From an uncultured Clostridia bacterium (GTDB taxonomy: Bacteria; Bacillota; Clostridia; Peptostreptococcales; Anaerovoracaceae): a stretch of DNA of 64,000 bases. The stretch is taken from NCBI GenBank assembly GCA_934278925.1, contig CAKQWJ010000002.1, positions 1-64,000 on the forward strand. The letters are read 5' to 3'. Each line of letters starts with the position of its first letter. Positions within the stretch are counted from its first letter, which is position 1. The notes beneath the pieces were generated by a model. It ran no database searches, was not told the DNA's origin, and saw nothing but the letters and a program-made list of their open reading frames with translations. Of the stretch, positions 44,934-55,360 are shown piece by piece. Position numbers and translations under genes: made by a program.

Positions 44934-47900
44934 ATGTTTGAGAATTTATCAGAAAAATCCGTCGCAGAAACCCAGGAAGAACAGGTCAATCATTGGAAAG
45001 ACATTGACCTTCTGGACCGCTGCGTAAAGGAAAGAGAAGATTGCCCAAGCTTCGTCTTTTTCGAAGGACCACCGACAGCAAACGGTAAGCCGGGTATTCA
45101 CCACGTTATGGCGAGAACCCTGAAGGACTCCATTAACCGGTACAAGACGATGAAGGGATTCCAGGTTAAGAGAAAGGCCGGCTGGGATACCCACGGACTG
45201 CCGGTTGAGATTGAGGTGGAGAAGCAGCTGGGAATGAACGGCAAGCAGGACATCGAGAAGTACGGCATTAAGGAATTCAATGAGAAGTGCCGTGAGTCCG
45301 TTTTCAAGTACACCAGCATGTGGACGGATATGTCCGACCGCATGGCGTACATGGCGGACCTGGATGATCCGTATATTACATACAAGAACGATTATATTGA
45401 ATCCGGCTGGTGGATTCTGAAGAAGTTCTTCGATGCCGGACTGATTTACGAAGGCCACAAGGTACAGCCGTACTGCGCGCGTTGCGGAACGGGACTGGCT
45501 TCCCACGAGGTTGCACAGGGATACAAGGAGATTTCCGTACTGACCGTAACCTGCAAGTTCAAGCGCAAGGGCATGGACAACGAGTACTTCCTGGCATGGA
45601 CCACCACACCGTGGACCCTGCCGTCCAACGTGCTGATTACCGTGGGTCCGGAAGTGGATTACATCCGTGCGAAGATGCTGGAAGGACCGGAAGAAGGCAA
45701 CGTACTGATCGTCGCTCAGGCTTTGGCAGACAAGGTGCTGGGAGAAGGCAAGTACGAAGTCTTGGAAACCATGAAGGGTAAGGATCTGGAGTATCAGGAA
45801 TACGAGCAGCTCATGCCTTTCGTAAAGATGGAAGACGGAGACAAGAAGGCATTCTTTGTTGCATGTGCGGATTATGTCAGCACCGAGGATGGTACCGGTC
45901 TGGTTCACACCGCTTATGCATTCGGTGAAGACGACTACAACACATGCCGTCGTTACAACGTTCCATTTGCAAGACCGGTAGACGAGAAGGGCAGATTTAC
46001 CGAGACTCCATGGGCCGGCCACTTCGTAATGGAAGATGGTCTGGACGTTGAAATTCTCAAGTATCTGGCAGGGGAGAACAAGGTATACTCCAAGCAGAAG
46101 ATGGTCCACAACTATCCGCACTGCTGGAGATGCGGCACTCCACTGGTATACTATGCAAAGCCGGGCTGGTACATCGAGATGAGCAAGCTGAAGGATCAGC
46201 TGGTAGAGAATAACAATACCGTGAACTGGTACCCGCCTTTCGTCGGCGAGAAGCGTTTCGGTAACTGGCTGGCAGAAGTAAAAGACTGGGCAATTTCCAG
46301 ATCCAGATATTGGGGAACTCCGATTCCGATCTGGCGCTGTGAATGCGGACATCTGGAATGTATCGGCAGCAGAGAAGAACTGAAGGAGAAGGGCGTTGAA
46401 GCCGTTGATCCGGAGACCATCGATCTGCACCGTCCGTACGTGGATGATATTCACCTCACCTGTCCGGAATGCGGTAAGACCATGACCCGTATCCCGGAAG
46501 TTATGGACTGCTGGTTCGACTCCGGTGCGATGCCGTACGCTCAGTGGCACTACCCATTTGAGAATAAGGAACGCTTCGAGAAGGAGCTGTTCCCGGCAGA
46601 CTTTATCTGCGAAGGTATCGACCAGACCAGAGGTTGGTTCTACTCTCTGATGGCAATTTCCACATTCATCATGGGAAGAGCACCGTACAAGAACGTACTG
46701 GTGAACGACCTGATCCTGGACAAAGAAGGAAAGAAGATGTCCAAGTCCAGAGGAAATACGGTTTCTCCGTTTGAACTGCTGGACAAATACGGCGCCGATG
46801 CGCTGAGATGGTACCTGGTATCCACCTCTCCGGCATGGACCCCAACCCGGTTCGATGAGGACGGCGTGAAGGAAGTAGTCAGCAAGTTCTTCGGAACTCT
46901 GAAGAACATCTACAACTTCTTCGTGCTCTACTCCAACTTGGACGATTTGGATGTGGCATCCCTGCAGGTTCCGTACGAGAATCGTCCGGAGCTGGACCGC
47001 TGGATCATTTCCAGATACAACAAGTGCATCCGGGAAGCTACCGCTGCGCTGGATTCCTATGAGCATATGAGAATGGTTCGCACCATCAACGATTTCGTCG
47101 TAGAGGATTTGTCCAACTGGTACATCCGCCGGGCAAGAAGAAGATTCTACGCGGAAGAGATGGATGAGGATAAGAAGAGCGTATTCGCCACAACCTACGA
47201 GATTCTGGTGGGCGTTGCGAAGCTGATTGCACCGATTGCACCGTTCATTTCCGATGAGATGTACATCAAGCTCACCGGAAACGAAACCGTTCACACCGCA
47301 TACTATCCGGAAGCAGACGAAAGCCTGATTGACGAGAAGGTTGAGGAGAGAATGGGTCTGGTGAAAACACTGGTGAACTTGGGCCGAGGAACCCGTGAAA
47401 AGGAAAAGCTGAAGGTTCGTCAGCCGCTTCAGGAAGTCATCATCGACGGAAGCTACGAATCCATCATCAGCGACCTGGTTCCGCTGATTCAGGAAGAGCT
47501 CAACGTAAAGAACGTTGTGTTTGAGCCGGAACTGGACAAATACATGAACTTCTCCATCAAGCCGAACTTCCGGGAAGCCGGAAAGGCATTGGGCAAGAAC
47601 GTCAAGGAATTCGGCAAGAAGCTGGCAGAATGCGATGCTAAGAAGCTGATTGCGGAAGTTCAGGGCGGATCCGTAACCATGAATCTGGGCGGCGAGGACT
47701 ACGAGATTCCGGAAGATTATCTGGATGTTCGTATTTCCGCAAAAGAAGGCTTCGTGGTTGGCATGGAGAACAACGTATTCACCATTCTGGAAACCACTCT
47801 GACACCGGAGCTGATTGATGAAGGATATGTTCGTGAAATCATTTCCAAGGTACAGCAGCTGAGAAAGCAGCACGACTTTGAGATGATGGACCACATTCGG

Positions 47901-48059
47901 ATTTATCTGGCTGCGGACGAAGAGATTCAGAATGCCGTTAACGGAGCGAAGGACCACATCATGTCTGAGACCCTGGCAGACGAGATTTCTGCGAAGGAAG
48001 GCATCGAGGTATTCGATATTAACGGTCACGATACCGGCATTGCAGTAGAGAGAGTATAA
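44934..48059 (+). CDS. ileS: isoleucyl-tRNA synthetase, eukaryal-like (IleS2) type
   Basis: A 1041-residue class I synthetase charging tRNA-Ile. The first ATP motif is of the GIHH form (PPTANGKPGIHH, residues 54-57 for the core), the KMSKS loop is near residue 600, and the Cys-rich PYCARCG and RCECGHLEC pieces lie in the editing and catalytic insertions. The length and C-terminal anticodon domain fit the eukaryal-like IleRS clade, whose members often tolerate mupirocin. GAAGGAATT is before ATG 44934. It overlaps rlmN by one base. Confidence 0.95.
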   Translation: MFENLSEKSVAETQEEQVNHWKDIDLLDRCVKEREDCPSFVFFEGPPTANGKPGIHHVMARTLKDSINRYKTMKGFQVKRKAGWDTHGLPVEIEVEKQLGMNGKQDIEKYGIKEFNEKCRESVFKYTSMWTDMSDRMAYMADLDDPYITYKNDYIESGWWILKKFFDAGLIYEGHKVQPYCARCGTGLASHEVAQGYKEISVLTVTCKFKRKGMDNEYFLAWTTTPWTLPSNVLITVGPEVDYIRAKMLEGPEEGNVLIVAQALADKVLGEGKYEVLETMKGKDLEYQEYEQLMPFVKMEDGDKKAFFVACADYVSTEDGTGLVHTAYAFGEDDYNTCRRYNVPFARPVDEKGRFTETPWAGHFVMEDGLDVEILKYLAGENKVYSKQKMVHNYPHCWRCGTPLVYYAKPGWYIEMSKLKDQLVENNNTVNWYPPFVGEKRFGNWLAEVKDWAISRSRYWGTPIPIWRCECGHLECIGSREELKEKGVEAVDPETIDLHRPYVDDIHLTCPECGKTMTRIPEVMDCWFDSGAMPYAQWHYPFENKERFEKELFPADFICEGIDQTRGWFYSLMAISTFIMGRAPYKNVLVNDLILDKEGKKMSKSRGNTVSPFELLDKYGADALRWYLVSTSPAWTPTRFDEDGVKEVVSKFFGTLKNIYNFFVLYSNLDDLDVASLQVPYENRPELDRWIISRYNKCIREATAALDSYEHMRMVRTINDFVVEDLSNWYIRRARRRFYAEEMDEDKKSVFATTYEILVGVAKLIAPIAPFISDEMYIKLTGNETVHTAYYPEADESLIDEKVEERMGLVKTLVNLGRGTREKEKLKVRQPLQEVIIDGSYESIISDLVPLIQEELNVKNVVFEPELDKYMNFSIKPNFREAGKALGKNVKEFGKKLAECDAKKLIAEVQGGSVTMNLGGEDYEIPEDYLDVRISAKEGFVVGMENNVFTILETTLTPELIDEGYVREIISKVQQLRKQHDFEMMDHIRIYLAADEEIQNAVNGAKDHIMSETLADEISAKEGIEVFDINGHDTGIAVERV

Positions 48060-49093
48060 TGAACAATTCCAATGCAGAATTAAAGAATATACTTGGAAAC
48101 GATCCCGACGAATTAGTCGGGGTCGTTTCTGAGTTGGGTGAAAAAAAGTTCCGGGCGAAGCAGCTTTTCCGGTGGCTGTCGAAAGGGGTTTGTGACTTTG
48201 ATGAAATGAGCAACCTGTCGAAAACCTTTCGAGAGAAACTAAAAGAGCATTACTTCATCGATATTCCCCGGGTGATATACGACCAGCAGTCCCGCACCGA
48301 CGGCACGCGCAAGTGCTTGTTCGAATTCCGGGACGGAAGCCGGGTGGAATCCGTATTTATGAAATACAGTTATGGAAACTCCATCTGCATCTCATCCCAG
48401 GTAGGTTGCCGGATGGGGTGCACTTTCTGTGCGTCCACGCGAAAAGGACTGGACCGAAGTCTGACGGCGGGCGAGATGCTGGCCCAGGTATTGGCCATGC
48501 GAAACCTGACGGGAGAAGACATCAACCACGTGGTGATGATGGGCATCGGCGAGCCTTTTGACAACTATGAAAACATGGCCGGCTTCCTGAGACTGATTCA
48601 TCATCCCGAAGGATACAACCTCAGCTATCGAAACATTACTGTGTCCACCTGCGGTGTGATTCCGGGCATCCGGAAATTCATGGAAGATTTTCCTCAGGTG
48701 AACCTGGCCATCTCCCTTCATGCACCGAATGAGGGAATTCGCCGGCAGTCCATGCCGGTGACCCGCAAGTACGGATACGATGAGCTTATGGAAGTCTGCC
48801 GGGAATATGCGAAGGTTACCGGACGGCGGATTACCTTCGAGTACGCCTTAATCGATGGTTTTAATGACTCGAGGGAGAATGCGCTGGAACTGGCGGGCCG
48901 GCTGAAGGGCTGGCAGACCCACGTGAACTTGATCCCGCTGAACAAGGTAGAGGGCACCGGTTACGATACGCCGAACCGGGAGTCGGTGCAGCGCTTCCGC
49001 AGAATCCTGGAAGAGAATCACGTTGCAGTGACGGTTCGACGGACTTTGGGAGCCGATATCGATGCGGCTTGCGGACAACTTCGCCTGCGCTAA
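48059..49093 (+). CDS. rlmN: 23S rRNA / tRNA adenine-2 methyltransferase RlmN
   Basis: A 344-residue radical-SAM enzyme that methylates A2503 of 23S rRNA and A37 of some tRNAs. The [4Fe-4S] motif CRMGCTFC, the GGE-like GIGEPFDN and the catalytic Cys near the end (DAACGQL) are present. It starts inside the ileS stop codon (TAATG), so expression is coupled to ileS. The Cfr resistance enzyme is a relative, but the context and N-terminus favour RlmN. Confidence 0.95.
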   Translation: MNNSNAELKNILGNDPDELVGVVSELGEKKFRAKQLFRWLSKGVCDFDEMSNLSKTFREKLKEHYFIDIPRVIYDQQSRTDGTRKCLFEFRDGSRVESVFMKYSYGNSICISSQVGCRMGCTFCASTRKGLDRSLTAGEMLAQVLAMRNLTGEDINHVVMMGIGEPFDNYENMAGFLRLIHHPEGYNLSYRNITVSTCGVIPGIRKFMEDFPQVNLAISLHAPNEGIRRQSMPVTRKYGYDELMEVCREYAKVTGRRITFEYALIDGFNDSRENALELAGRLKGWQTHVNLIPLNKVEGTGYDTPNRESVQRFRRILEENHVAVTVRRTLGADIDAACGQLRLR

Positions 49094-49133
49094 AGTTCTT
49101 TTATAGATTATTGAAAGACAAAGACCGAAAAAG

Positions 49134-49150
49134 TGTGATATAATATCACA
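49134..49150 (+). promoter_or_regulatory. palindrome overlapping the plsX -10
   Basis: TGTGATATAATATCACA is a perfect 8+1+8 inverted repeat whose centre is the TATAAT (49139-49144). A repressor bound there would block the promoter. It does not match the FapR or FabT sites I know. Confidence 0.6.
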
Positions 49151-49183
49151 TTAGATTTTGTTGAACAAAAACAGGAGAAAACT

Positions 49184-50194
49184 ATGAATATTATGATTGA
49201 CGGCATGGGAGGAGACCATGCACCGGAGGAAATCGTAAAGGGCGCCGTTCAGGCGGCAAAGGAGATTTCCGGCACCGTTTCCATCATCGGTCAGGAAGAG
49301 CGCATCAACGAGTGCCTGCAGGCCCTGAACTGGAACGGCGACAATATTGAAGTCGTAAATGCAACGGAAGTGATTTCCAACAACGAGTCGCCGGCGATGG
49401 CGGTTCGGAAGAAGAAGGATTCTTCCATTTCTAAGGGAATGCGCATGCTAAAAGAAGGAGAAGTGGATGCATTCATTTCCGGCGGAAGCACCGGTGCACT
49501 GCTGTCGGCGGGCTTGCTGATTCTGGGAAGAATTCGCGGCATCAAGCGCCCGGCAATTGCGGCGTTCTTTCCGAAGATCGGCATGAACGATACATCCCTG
49601 ATCCTGGACTGCGGCGCCAACGCGGAGTCCCGTCCGGAATACCTGCTGCAGTACGGCATTATGGGAAGTATTTTTGTGGAAAAGGTAAAGGGCATCGAGA
49701 ATCCGGAAGTGATGCTTCTGAACGTGGGTGCGGAAGAAGAGAAGGGGGATCCGCTGCATAAGGAATCCTTTGAGCTCCTTCGGAACGCGGATATCAACTT
49801 CAAGGGCAACTGTGAAGGCCGGGACGTGCCGTTCGGCTGCTGCGATGTTGTGGTAACGGACGGATTCTCCGGAAACGTGTTCCTGAAGAGTTCCGAGGGC
49901 GTGGCCCTTGCGGTGATGAAGCGCATTAAGCAGAAGATGACGGAAGGCCTTGTGGCAAAAGCCGGCGCGCTGCTGTCCTACAACAAGCTGAAGGAAATCA
50001 AGAAGGAGTTCGACTACTCCGAAGAGGGCGGTGCTCCAATTCTGGGATTGAAGGGACCGGTACTGAAGATTCACGGAAGTTCCAAGGCGAATGCCGTATA
50101 TAACGCAATCTTAAAGGCGGTTCCGTATGTGGAACAGGATGTAACCGCGCTGATTGAGAATGCGATTACGGAAAAATCTTCGGGAGAGGAATAG
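49184..50194 (+). CDS. plsX: phosphate acyltransferase PlsX
   Basis: A 336-residue enzyme that turns acyl-ACP into acyl-phosphate for PlsY, the first step of phosphatidate synthesis in most bacteria. The start IMIDGMGGDHAP, the FISGGSTGALLSAG and the DCGANAESRPEYL motifs are typical. AGGAG lies before ATG 49184. The stop is followed at once by rnc. The acpP and fab genes often found here in Firmicutes are absent. Confidence 0.96.
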   Translation: MNIMIDGMGGDHAPEEIVKGAVQAAKEISGTVSIIGQEERINECLQALNWNGDNIEVVNATEVISNNESPAMAVRKKKDSSISKGMRMLKEGEVDAFISGGSTGALLSAGLLILGRIRGIKRPAIAAFFPKIGMNDTSLILDCGANAESRPEYLLQYGIMGSIFVEKVKGIENPEVMLLNVGAEEEKGDPLHKESFELLRNADINFKGNCEGRDVPFGCCDVVVTDGFSGNVFLKSSEGVALAVMKRIKQKMTEGLVAKAGALLSYNKLKEIKKEFDYSEEGGAPILGLKGPVLKIHGSSKANAVYNAILKAVPYVEQDVTALIENAITEKSSGEE

Positions 50195-50884
50195 ATGAAG
50201 GATTACTCGATTCTGGAACGCAATCTGGGATATTCTTTTCAAGACAAAAAACTGCTGGCTCATGCTCTAACGCATAGTTCCTATGCTTCCGAGCATGATT
50301 TGGCATATTCGGAAAACAACGAACGGCTGGAGTTCATCGGGGATGCCTACCTGGATGCCATCGTCGGGAACAAGCTGTACGAGGTGATGCCGAACCGGCC
50401 GGAAGGGGTTCTTTCCAAGACCCGGGCAAATATCGTCTGCGAGCGTTCGCTGGCGACCATTGCCCGGCACATCGGATTGGGCGACTTTCTTTTTCTGGGA
50501 AACGGCGAAGAATTGTACGGCGGACGGGAGAAGGATTCCATTCTGGCGGATGCGGTGGAGGCCATCATCGGTGCCATTATTCGGGAGAGCGGTTACGACT
50601 GCGCGGACCGGGTGGTGCTGAAGCTGTTCGAGGAGAATATCCTGCTGGCGCTGCAGGGAAAGCTATATCATGACTATAAGACCGCTCTGCAGGAGAAGCT
50701 GCAGGAGCGATATAAGAATGTAAAAATCCAATACGAACCGGTTTCGGAAAGCGGGCCGGATCATCGAAAGGTTTTTACGGTGCAGGTAAAAGTAGACGGT
50801 GCCGTTCTGGCCACCGGTTCCGGGCACAGCAAGAAAGCGGCGGAACAGGAAGCAGCCAGAAAAGTGCTGATGAAAGGGGTTTAA
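50195..50884 (+). CDS. rnc: ribonuclease III
   Basis: A 229-residue double-strand-specific endonuclease for rRNA and mRNA processing. The signature reads NNERLEFIGDAYLDAIV, with second-metal-site residues in DAVEAIIGAI. The C-terminal dsRNA-binding domain has YKTALQEKLQ and GSGHSKKAAEQEAARKVL. ATG directly follows the plsX stop; smc starts 3 nt after its own stop. Confidence 0.96.
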   Translation: MKDYSILERNLGYSFQDKKLLAHALTHSSYASEHDLAYSENNERLEFIGDAYLDAIVGNKLYEVMPNRPEGVLSKTRANIVCERSLATIARHIGLGDFLFLGNGEELYGGREKDSILADAVEAIIGAIIRESGYDCADRVVLKLFEENILLALQGKLYHDYKTALQEKLQERYKNVKIQYEPVSESGPDHRKVFTVQVKVDGAVLATGSGHSKKAAEQEAARKVLMKGV

Positions 50885-50887
50885 TCA

Positions 50888-53800
50888 TTGCAATTTAAGC
50901 GAATCGAGATGCAGGGTTTCAAGTCTTTTGCGGACCCGGTCTGCATTGAACTGAATGATGGAATCACCTGTATCGTCGGACCGAACGGCAGCGGAAAGAG
51001 TAACATCAGCGATGCCCTTCGATGGGTGCTGGGAGAGCAGAGCCCGAAGCAGCTTCGAGGCAATAAGATGGATGAGGTTATTTTTGCCGGAACCACCAGC
51101 CGGAAACCGAAAGGGATGGCGGAGGTATCTCTGGTTGTCGACAACTCTTCCGGAATGCTGCCGGTTGACTATAATGAGGTGGCGGTAACGCGAAGAATGT
51201 ACCGTTCCGGAGAGAGCGAATACCTGATTAACGGAAATAACTGCCGTTTAAAGGATGTGCGGGAGCTGTTCATGGACACCGGAATCGGAGTTGACGGATA
51301 TTCTATTATCGGTCAAGGTAAGATTCAGGAGATTGTCAGCACAAAACCGGAGAATCGACGGGAGATTTTCGAAGAGGCGGCGGGAATCGTTTCCTACAAG
51401 ACTCGCAAGCAGGCTGCGGAGCGGAAGCTGGTGTCCGCATCGGACAATCTGGAGCGTGTCCGCGATATCATTTCGGAAATCGAAGACCGAATCGACGGCC
51501 TTAAAGAAGACTCCGAGAAGGCGCAGGAATACATCCGGCTCCGAGATCGGTATAAGGTGTTGGCGGTGAATATCATCCTGCACAGCATCGGGAACCTGGA
51601 GCGCAATGTGGAAAGCGGGCAGTCCGAACTGGAGGAACTGACGCGGAAATACGATGAACTGCTGGAGCAAAAATCGGCGCTGGACCGTCAGGTGGAGGAA
51701 TGCCGCCTTCGGGACGCAGAGCTCAGCCGGCAGTATGAGGAGTGCAATCGGCAGCTGCGGGAGAAGACGGAGGAGCTGAACCTGATTACCAATCGGGGAC
51801 AGATTAACTCCGAACGGCTGAACAATATCGAGACCAATTTGAATCGCCTTCAGGAAATAATTTCCGACGCGACGGCGAAGCTGGATGATTTAAAGGAAAA
51901 GCGGCAGTCCGTGGAAAAGGATGCCGACGAGCTGGAGCAAACCGAACGAGAATACCGCCGGGAACTTCAAGATGCGGTGGTTCGCTTGAACGAACGGACC
52001 AAGAAAACCGGAATTCTTCGGGAACGCATCGAGCAGAACCGGGAATCCGTGATGGACATGGGAAACAAAAACGTATCCAGACAGGCGGAAATCAACACAT
52101 TAAAGAATTATCAGAATACCCTGCGGGACCGCATGGAGCAGATTTCGGCAGAAAGCGAAGGGCGGGAAGAACACCTTCAGCAGAACCGGGCACGCCTGGA
52201 AGAGATGGAGACTGCTTTTACGGAAAAAGTGCAGGAGCAGGAGAATCTCCGCCGGTCGGTGGAATCTCATACGGAGGAGATTCAACGCTATGAGGAGAAA
52301 ATCGCGGCGGCGTCCAAGCGGCTGGAAGAAATTCTGCTGCAGGTGAATCGCCAGACGGCGCGGCGGAACACCATCGAGGAGATGGAAAACAACTACGAAG
52401 GATATAACAACGCGGTTCGAACGGTGATGCAGAAGAACCTTCGGGGCGTGATTGGGACGGTGTCCGAGCTGATGACCGTGCCGGACGGATACGAACTGGC
52501 GATTGAAACCGCATTGGGCGGTGCCATGCAGAACATCGTGTGCGAGGACGACCGCTCCGCAAAACAAGCCGTGGAATGGCTGAAGTCCGCTCGGGCTGGA
52601 AGAGCGACGTTCCTCCCGATTGCGTCGATTCACAGCCGCCCCATGTCGCCGGGAGTGGCGGAACGCATGGACGGATATCTGGGTATTGCCGCGGAGATGA
52701 TTGATTTTGATCCGGCATATCGGGAAATCTACGGATACCTGCTGGGCCGGGTAATCCTCGCCGACAACATGGACTGTGCGGTGGCGATTTCCAAGCGAGC
52801 GCCGGGCGGTTTCCGGATTGTGACACTGGAAGGAGAGGTTATTTCCTCCAGCGGTGCCATTACCGGCGGAAGGTATCGGAATAAAACCGCCAACCTTCTG
52901 GAACGAAAGAAGGAAATTGCCGCACTGGACCGGGAAATCGAATCCCTCCACGCATCGCAGAAGAAGGGAAAAGCCTACCGGGAGGAATGCGTTCAGTCCC
53001 GGGATGCGGCGAAGGAAGAGCGAAAGAATCTGACTCGGCGTCTTCAGGAGTTGGAAGTCCAGCTCAGTGTATTGAAGAGCGAGAAGGATCATGCGGAGAC
53101 CTTGGTAAAAGAAAGTGATACCGCGTCCTCCCGCTATTCCGAGGAGCTGGAGAATATAAAGGACGATTTGAAGCGGGCGGAGGACATGATTCTTCGCTAC
53201 AAGAATCAGATCGATGAAGCGGAGAAAGAAATTCAACGCATGGAAGATGAGTCGGAACAGCTGAGTGCAGATGTGGAACGGTATTCTTCGGATTCCGAGG
53301 AGTGTCAGGAACAGGTGGTTTCCTACAAGGTTCGACTTGGCGAACAGGAACAGAAGATTCTGGCCATGAACGAAACCATTGAGCGAATCATCGACGACAT
53401 CACCGAACAGGAAGATACGCTGAATTCTGCCGAAGAAGAGTACGAGGAACAGAACCGGCAGCGGCTGCTGCTCACCACTTCCGGAGCGGAGTCCGACGAA
53501 AAAGAAACCGCATTGAAAGCGGAGAAGAAAGCGCTGGAAGACCGAGAGGTTCAGCTGACCGCAGATCTGGACCGGAACCGACTGGATCAGGAGCGCGGAA
53601 TTGAGAATCAGAAATCCATATCCCGGAATGTCACAGATATGCAGGACCGGAAATATAAGCTGGAAATCAAGAATGCGAAGAACGAGACCTTGCTTTCCTC
53701 TCAGAAGGATAAGCTGTGGGATGAATTCGAGATGTCCTACGCGGAGGCCCTGGAGCTGCGTTCCGAGGATTTTGCCATCACTTCCGGCAATAAGGAGGCC

Positions 53801-54442
53801 CGGGAGATTCGGCTTCGCATGGCGGAGCTGGGCGACGTGAACATTTCTGCAATTGAAGAGTATCGAAATGTGAGCCGCCGATACGAATTCATGACCACCC
53901 AGGAATCGGATTTGACCAAGGCCATGGATGAACTGCAGGGCATTATCCGGAACATGGACCGAACCATTCGGGAACGGTTCAAAGATAATTTCGAACGAAT
54001 CGAAACGAATTTCGAGAGCACCTTCCGAGAGCTTTTCGGCGGCGGTCATGCGGAACTCAGCTTGGAGGATGAACAGAATCCGCTGGAGTCCGGAATCGAT
54101 ATCATCGCGCAGCCGCCGGGGAAATCTTTAAAGAACATCAATCTGATGTCCGGCGGAGAGAAAACCATGACCGCCATCGCGCTGATGTTCGCGGTGCTGA
54201 AAACGAAACCGACGCCGTTCTGTATTCTGGATGAGGTAGAGGCGGCATTGGATGAAGCGAATATCGAACGATTCTCGGATTATTTGAAGAATTTCCATGA
54301 AATTCAGTTCGCCATCATCACCCACCAGAAGGTGACGATGGAACATGCGGATGTGCTATACGGTGTAACGATGCCGGAACAGGGTATTTCCCGGATGCTG
54401 TCCCTCAAACTGGAGGATGCTCGGGAGATGGACCTGGATTAG
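50888..54442 (+). CDS. smc: chromosome segregation ATPase SMC
   Basis: An 1184-residue condensin subunit. Walker A GPNGSGKSNISDA at about residue 32-40, two long coiled coils, a flexible hinge at about 510-640, then the C-terminal signature LMSGGEKTMTAIALMF and Walker B FCILDEVEAALDEAN. With ScpA and ScpB (not in the window) it organises the chromosome. TTG start 50888 with AAAGGGG upstream. Full length. ftsY follows after 21 nt. Confidence 0.97.
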   Translation: MQFKRIEMQGFKSFADPVCIELNDGITCIVGPNGSGKSNISDALRWVLGEQSPKQLRGNKMDEVIFAGTTSRKPKGMAEVSLVVDNSSGMLPVDYNEVAVTRRMYRSGESEYLINGNNCRLKDVRELFMDTGIGVDGYSIIGQGKIQEIVSTKPENRREIFEEAAGIVSYKTRKQAAERKLVSASDNLERVRDIISEIEDRIDGLKEDSEKAQEYIRLRDRYKVLAVNIILHSIGNLERNVESGQSELEELTRKYDELLEQKSALDRQVEECRLRDAELSRQYEECNRQLREKTEELNLITNRGQINSERLNNIETNLNRLQEIISDATAKLDDLKEKRQSVEKDADELEQTEREYRRELQDAVVRLNERTKKTGILRERIEQNRESVMDMGNKNVSRQAEINTLKNYQNTLRDRMEQISAESEGREEHLQQNRARLEEMETAFTEKVQEQENLRRSVESHTEEIQRYEEKIAAASKRLEEILLQVNRQTARRNTIEEMENNYEGYNNAVRTVMQKNLRGVIGTVSELMTVPDGYELAIETALGGAMQNIVCEDDRSAKQAVEWLKSARAGRATFLPIASIHSRPMSPGVAERMDGYLGIAAEMIDFDPAYREIYGYLLGRVILADNMDCAVAISKRAPGGFRIVTLEGEVISSSGAITGGRYRNKTANLLERKKEIAALDREIESLHASQKKGKAYREECVQSRDAAKEERKNLTRRLQELEVQLSVLKSEKDHAETLVKESDTASSRYSEELENIKDDLKRAEDMILRYKNQIDEAEKEIQRMEDESEQLSADVERYSSDSEECQEQVVSYKVRLGEQEQKILAMNETIERIIDDITEQEDTLNSAEEEYEEQNRQRLLLTTSGAESDEKETALKAEKKALEDREVQLTADLDRNRLDQERGIENQKSISRNVTDMQDRKYKLEIKNAKNETLLSSQKDKLWDEFEMSYAEALELRSEDFAITSGNKEAREIRLRMAELGDVNISAIEEYRNVSRRYEFMTTQESDLTKAMDELQGIIRNMDRTIRERFKDNFERIETNFESTFRELFGGGHAELSLEDEQNPLESGIDIIAQPPGKSLKNINLMSGGEKTMTAIALMFAVLKTKPTPFCILDEVEAALDEANIERFSDYLKNFHEIQFAIITHQKVTMEHADVLYGVTMPEQGISRMLSLKLEDAREMDLD

Positions 54443-54463
54443 CCGGAACAGTGAGGAATAGAA

Positions 54464-55360
54464 ATGGGTATTTTTAAAGAAAAATCAACCTTTGCGAAAT
54501 TTAGAGAAAAGATTACTAACGTCATCGTGGGCAACCCGAATCTGGATGAGGATTTTCTGGATGAACTGGAAGAATCCCTGATCATTTCGGATATTGGAAT
54601 CGATACCACCGAGAAGATTATGGAACAGCTTCGGGAACGGGTGAATGCACGCTACATCACGAAGCCGGAGGAAGTGCAGAAGGCGCTGGAAAGCGTCATC
54701 GCAGATCTGGTGGATAAGGGCGAGCGCAATCGGCTGTGTGCAGAAAACCCGTTGATTATCCTGATGATCGGCATCAATGGCGGAGGAAAGACCACCTCCA
54801 TCGGGAAAATTGCCAACCTGTGTCAAAAGTCCGGCCGGTCCGTCATGCTTGCGGCGGCGGACACCTTCCGTGCGGCGGCGGCGGAGCAGCTGCAGCAGTG
54901 GGGCGAGCGAATCGGCGTGAGAGTCATTCGCCATGAAGAGGGCACGGACCCATCGGCGGTAATCTACGACTCGATTCAGGCCGCAAAGGCCGCGGGAACG
55001 GACGTGCTGATTTGCGATACGGCAGGCCGTCTCCAGAACAAAAAGAATCTGATGAAGGAATTGGAGAAGATGAACCGAATCATCGACCGGGAATATCCGG
55101 AAGCGCATCGGGAGACGCTGCTGGTGCTGGACTCCACCACCGGAAAGAACGCGGTGAGTCAGGCGCAGGAATTCTCGGAAATTGCGGAGATTACCGGGTT
55201 AGTTTTGACCAAACTGGACGGAACGGCCCGAGGCGGAATCGCCATCACGGTGACGGATCAATTCGATATTCCGATTAAGTATATTGGCGTTGGCGAAGGT
55301 ATTGATGATCTGTTGGAATTCAATCCAACACAATTTGCGGAGGAGATATTCGATGAGTAA
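54464..55360 (+). CDS. ftsY: signal recognition particle receptor FtsY
   Basis: A 298-residue GTPase that docks SRP-ribosome complexes at the membrane. NG domain: the P-loop GINGGGKTT (the family usually has NGVGKTT), DTFRAAAAEQL, DTAGR and TKLDGTARGG. The acidic N-terminal A domain of long FtsY proteins is absent, as in many Firmicutes. ATG 54464. It overlaps der by 8 nt. Confidence 0.97.
   Translation: MGIFKEKSTFAKFREKITNVIVGNPNLDEDFLDELEESLIISDIGIDTTEKIMEQLRERVNARYITKPEEVQKALESVIADLVDKGERNRLCAENPLIILMIGINGGGKTTSIGKIANLCQKSGRSVMLAAADTFRAAAAEQLQQWGERIGVRVIRHEEGTDPSAVIYDSIQAAKAAGTDVLICDTAGRLQNKKNLMKELEKMNRIIDREYPEAHRETLLVLDSTTGKNAVSQAQEFSEIAEITGLVLTKLDGTARGGIAITVTDQFDIPIKYIGVGEGIDDLLEFNPTQFAEEIFDE

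Noticed and set aside
44949..48029. 1026-codon open frame antisense to ileS, and a 773-codon one antisense to pnp (34788-37109)
   Set aside because: They mirror codon bias of the strongly coding opposite strand, have no ribosome sites and show no protein family; the sense genes are certain.
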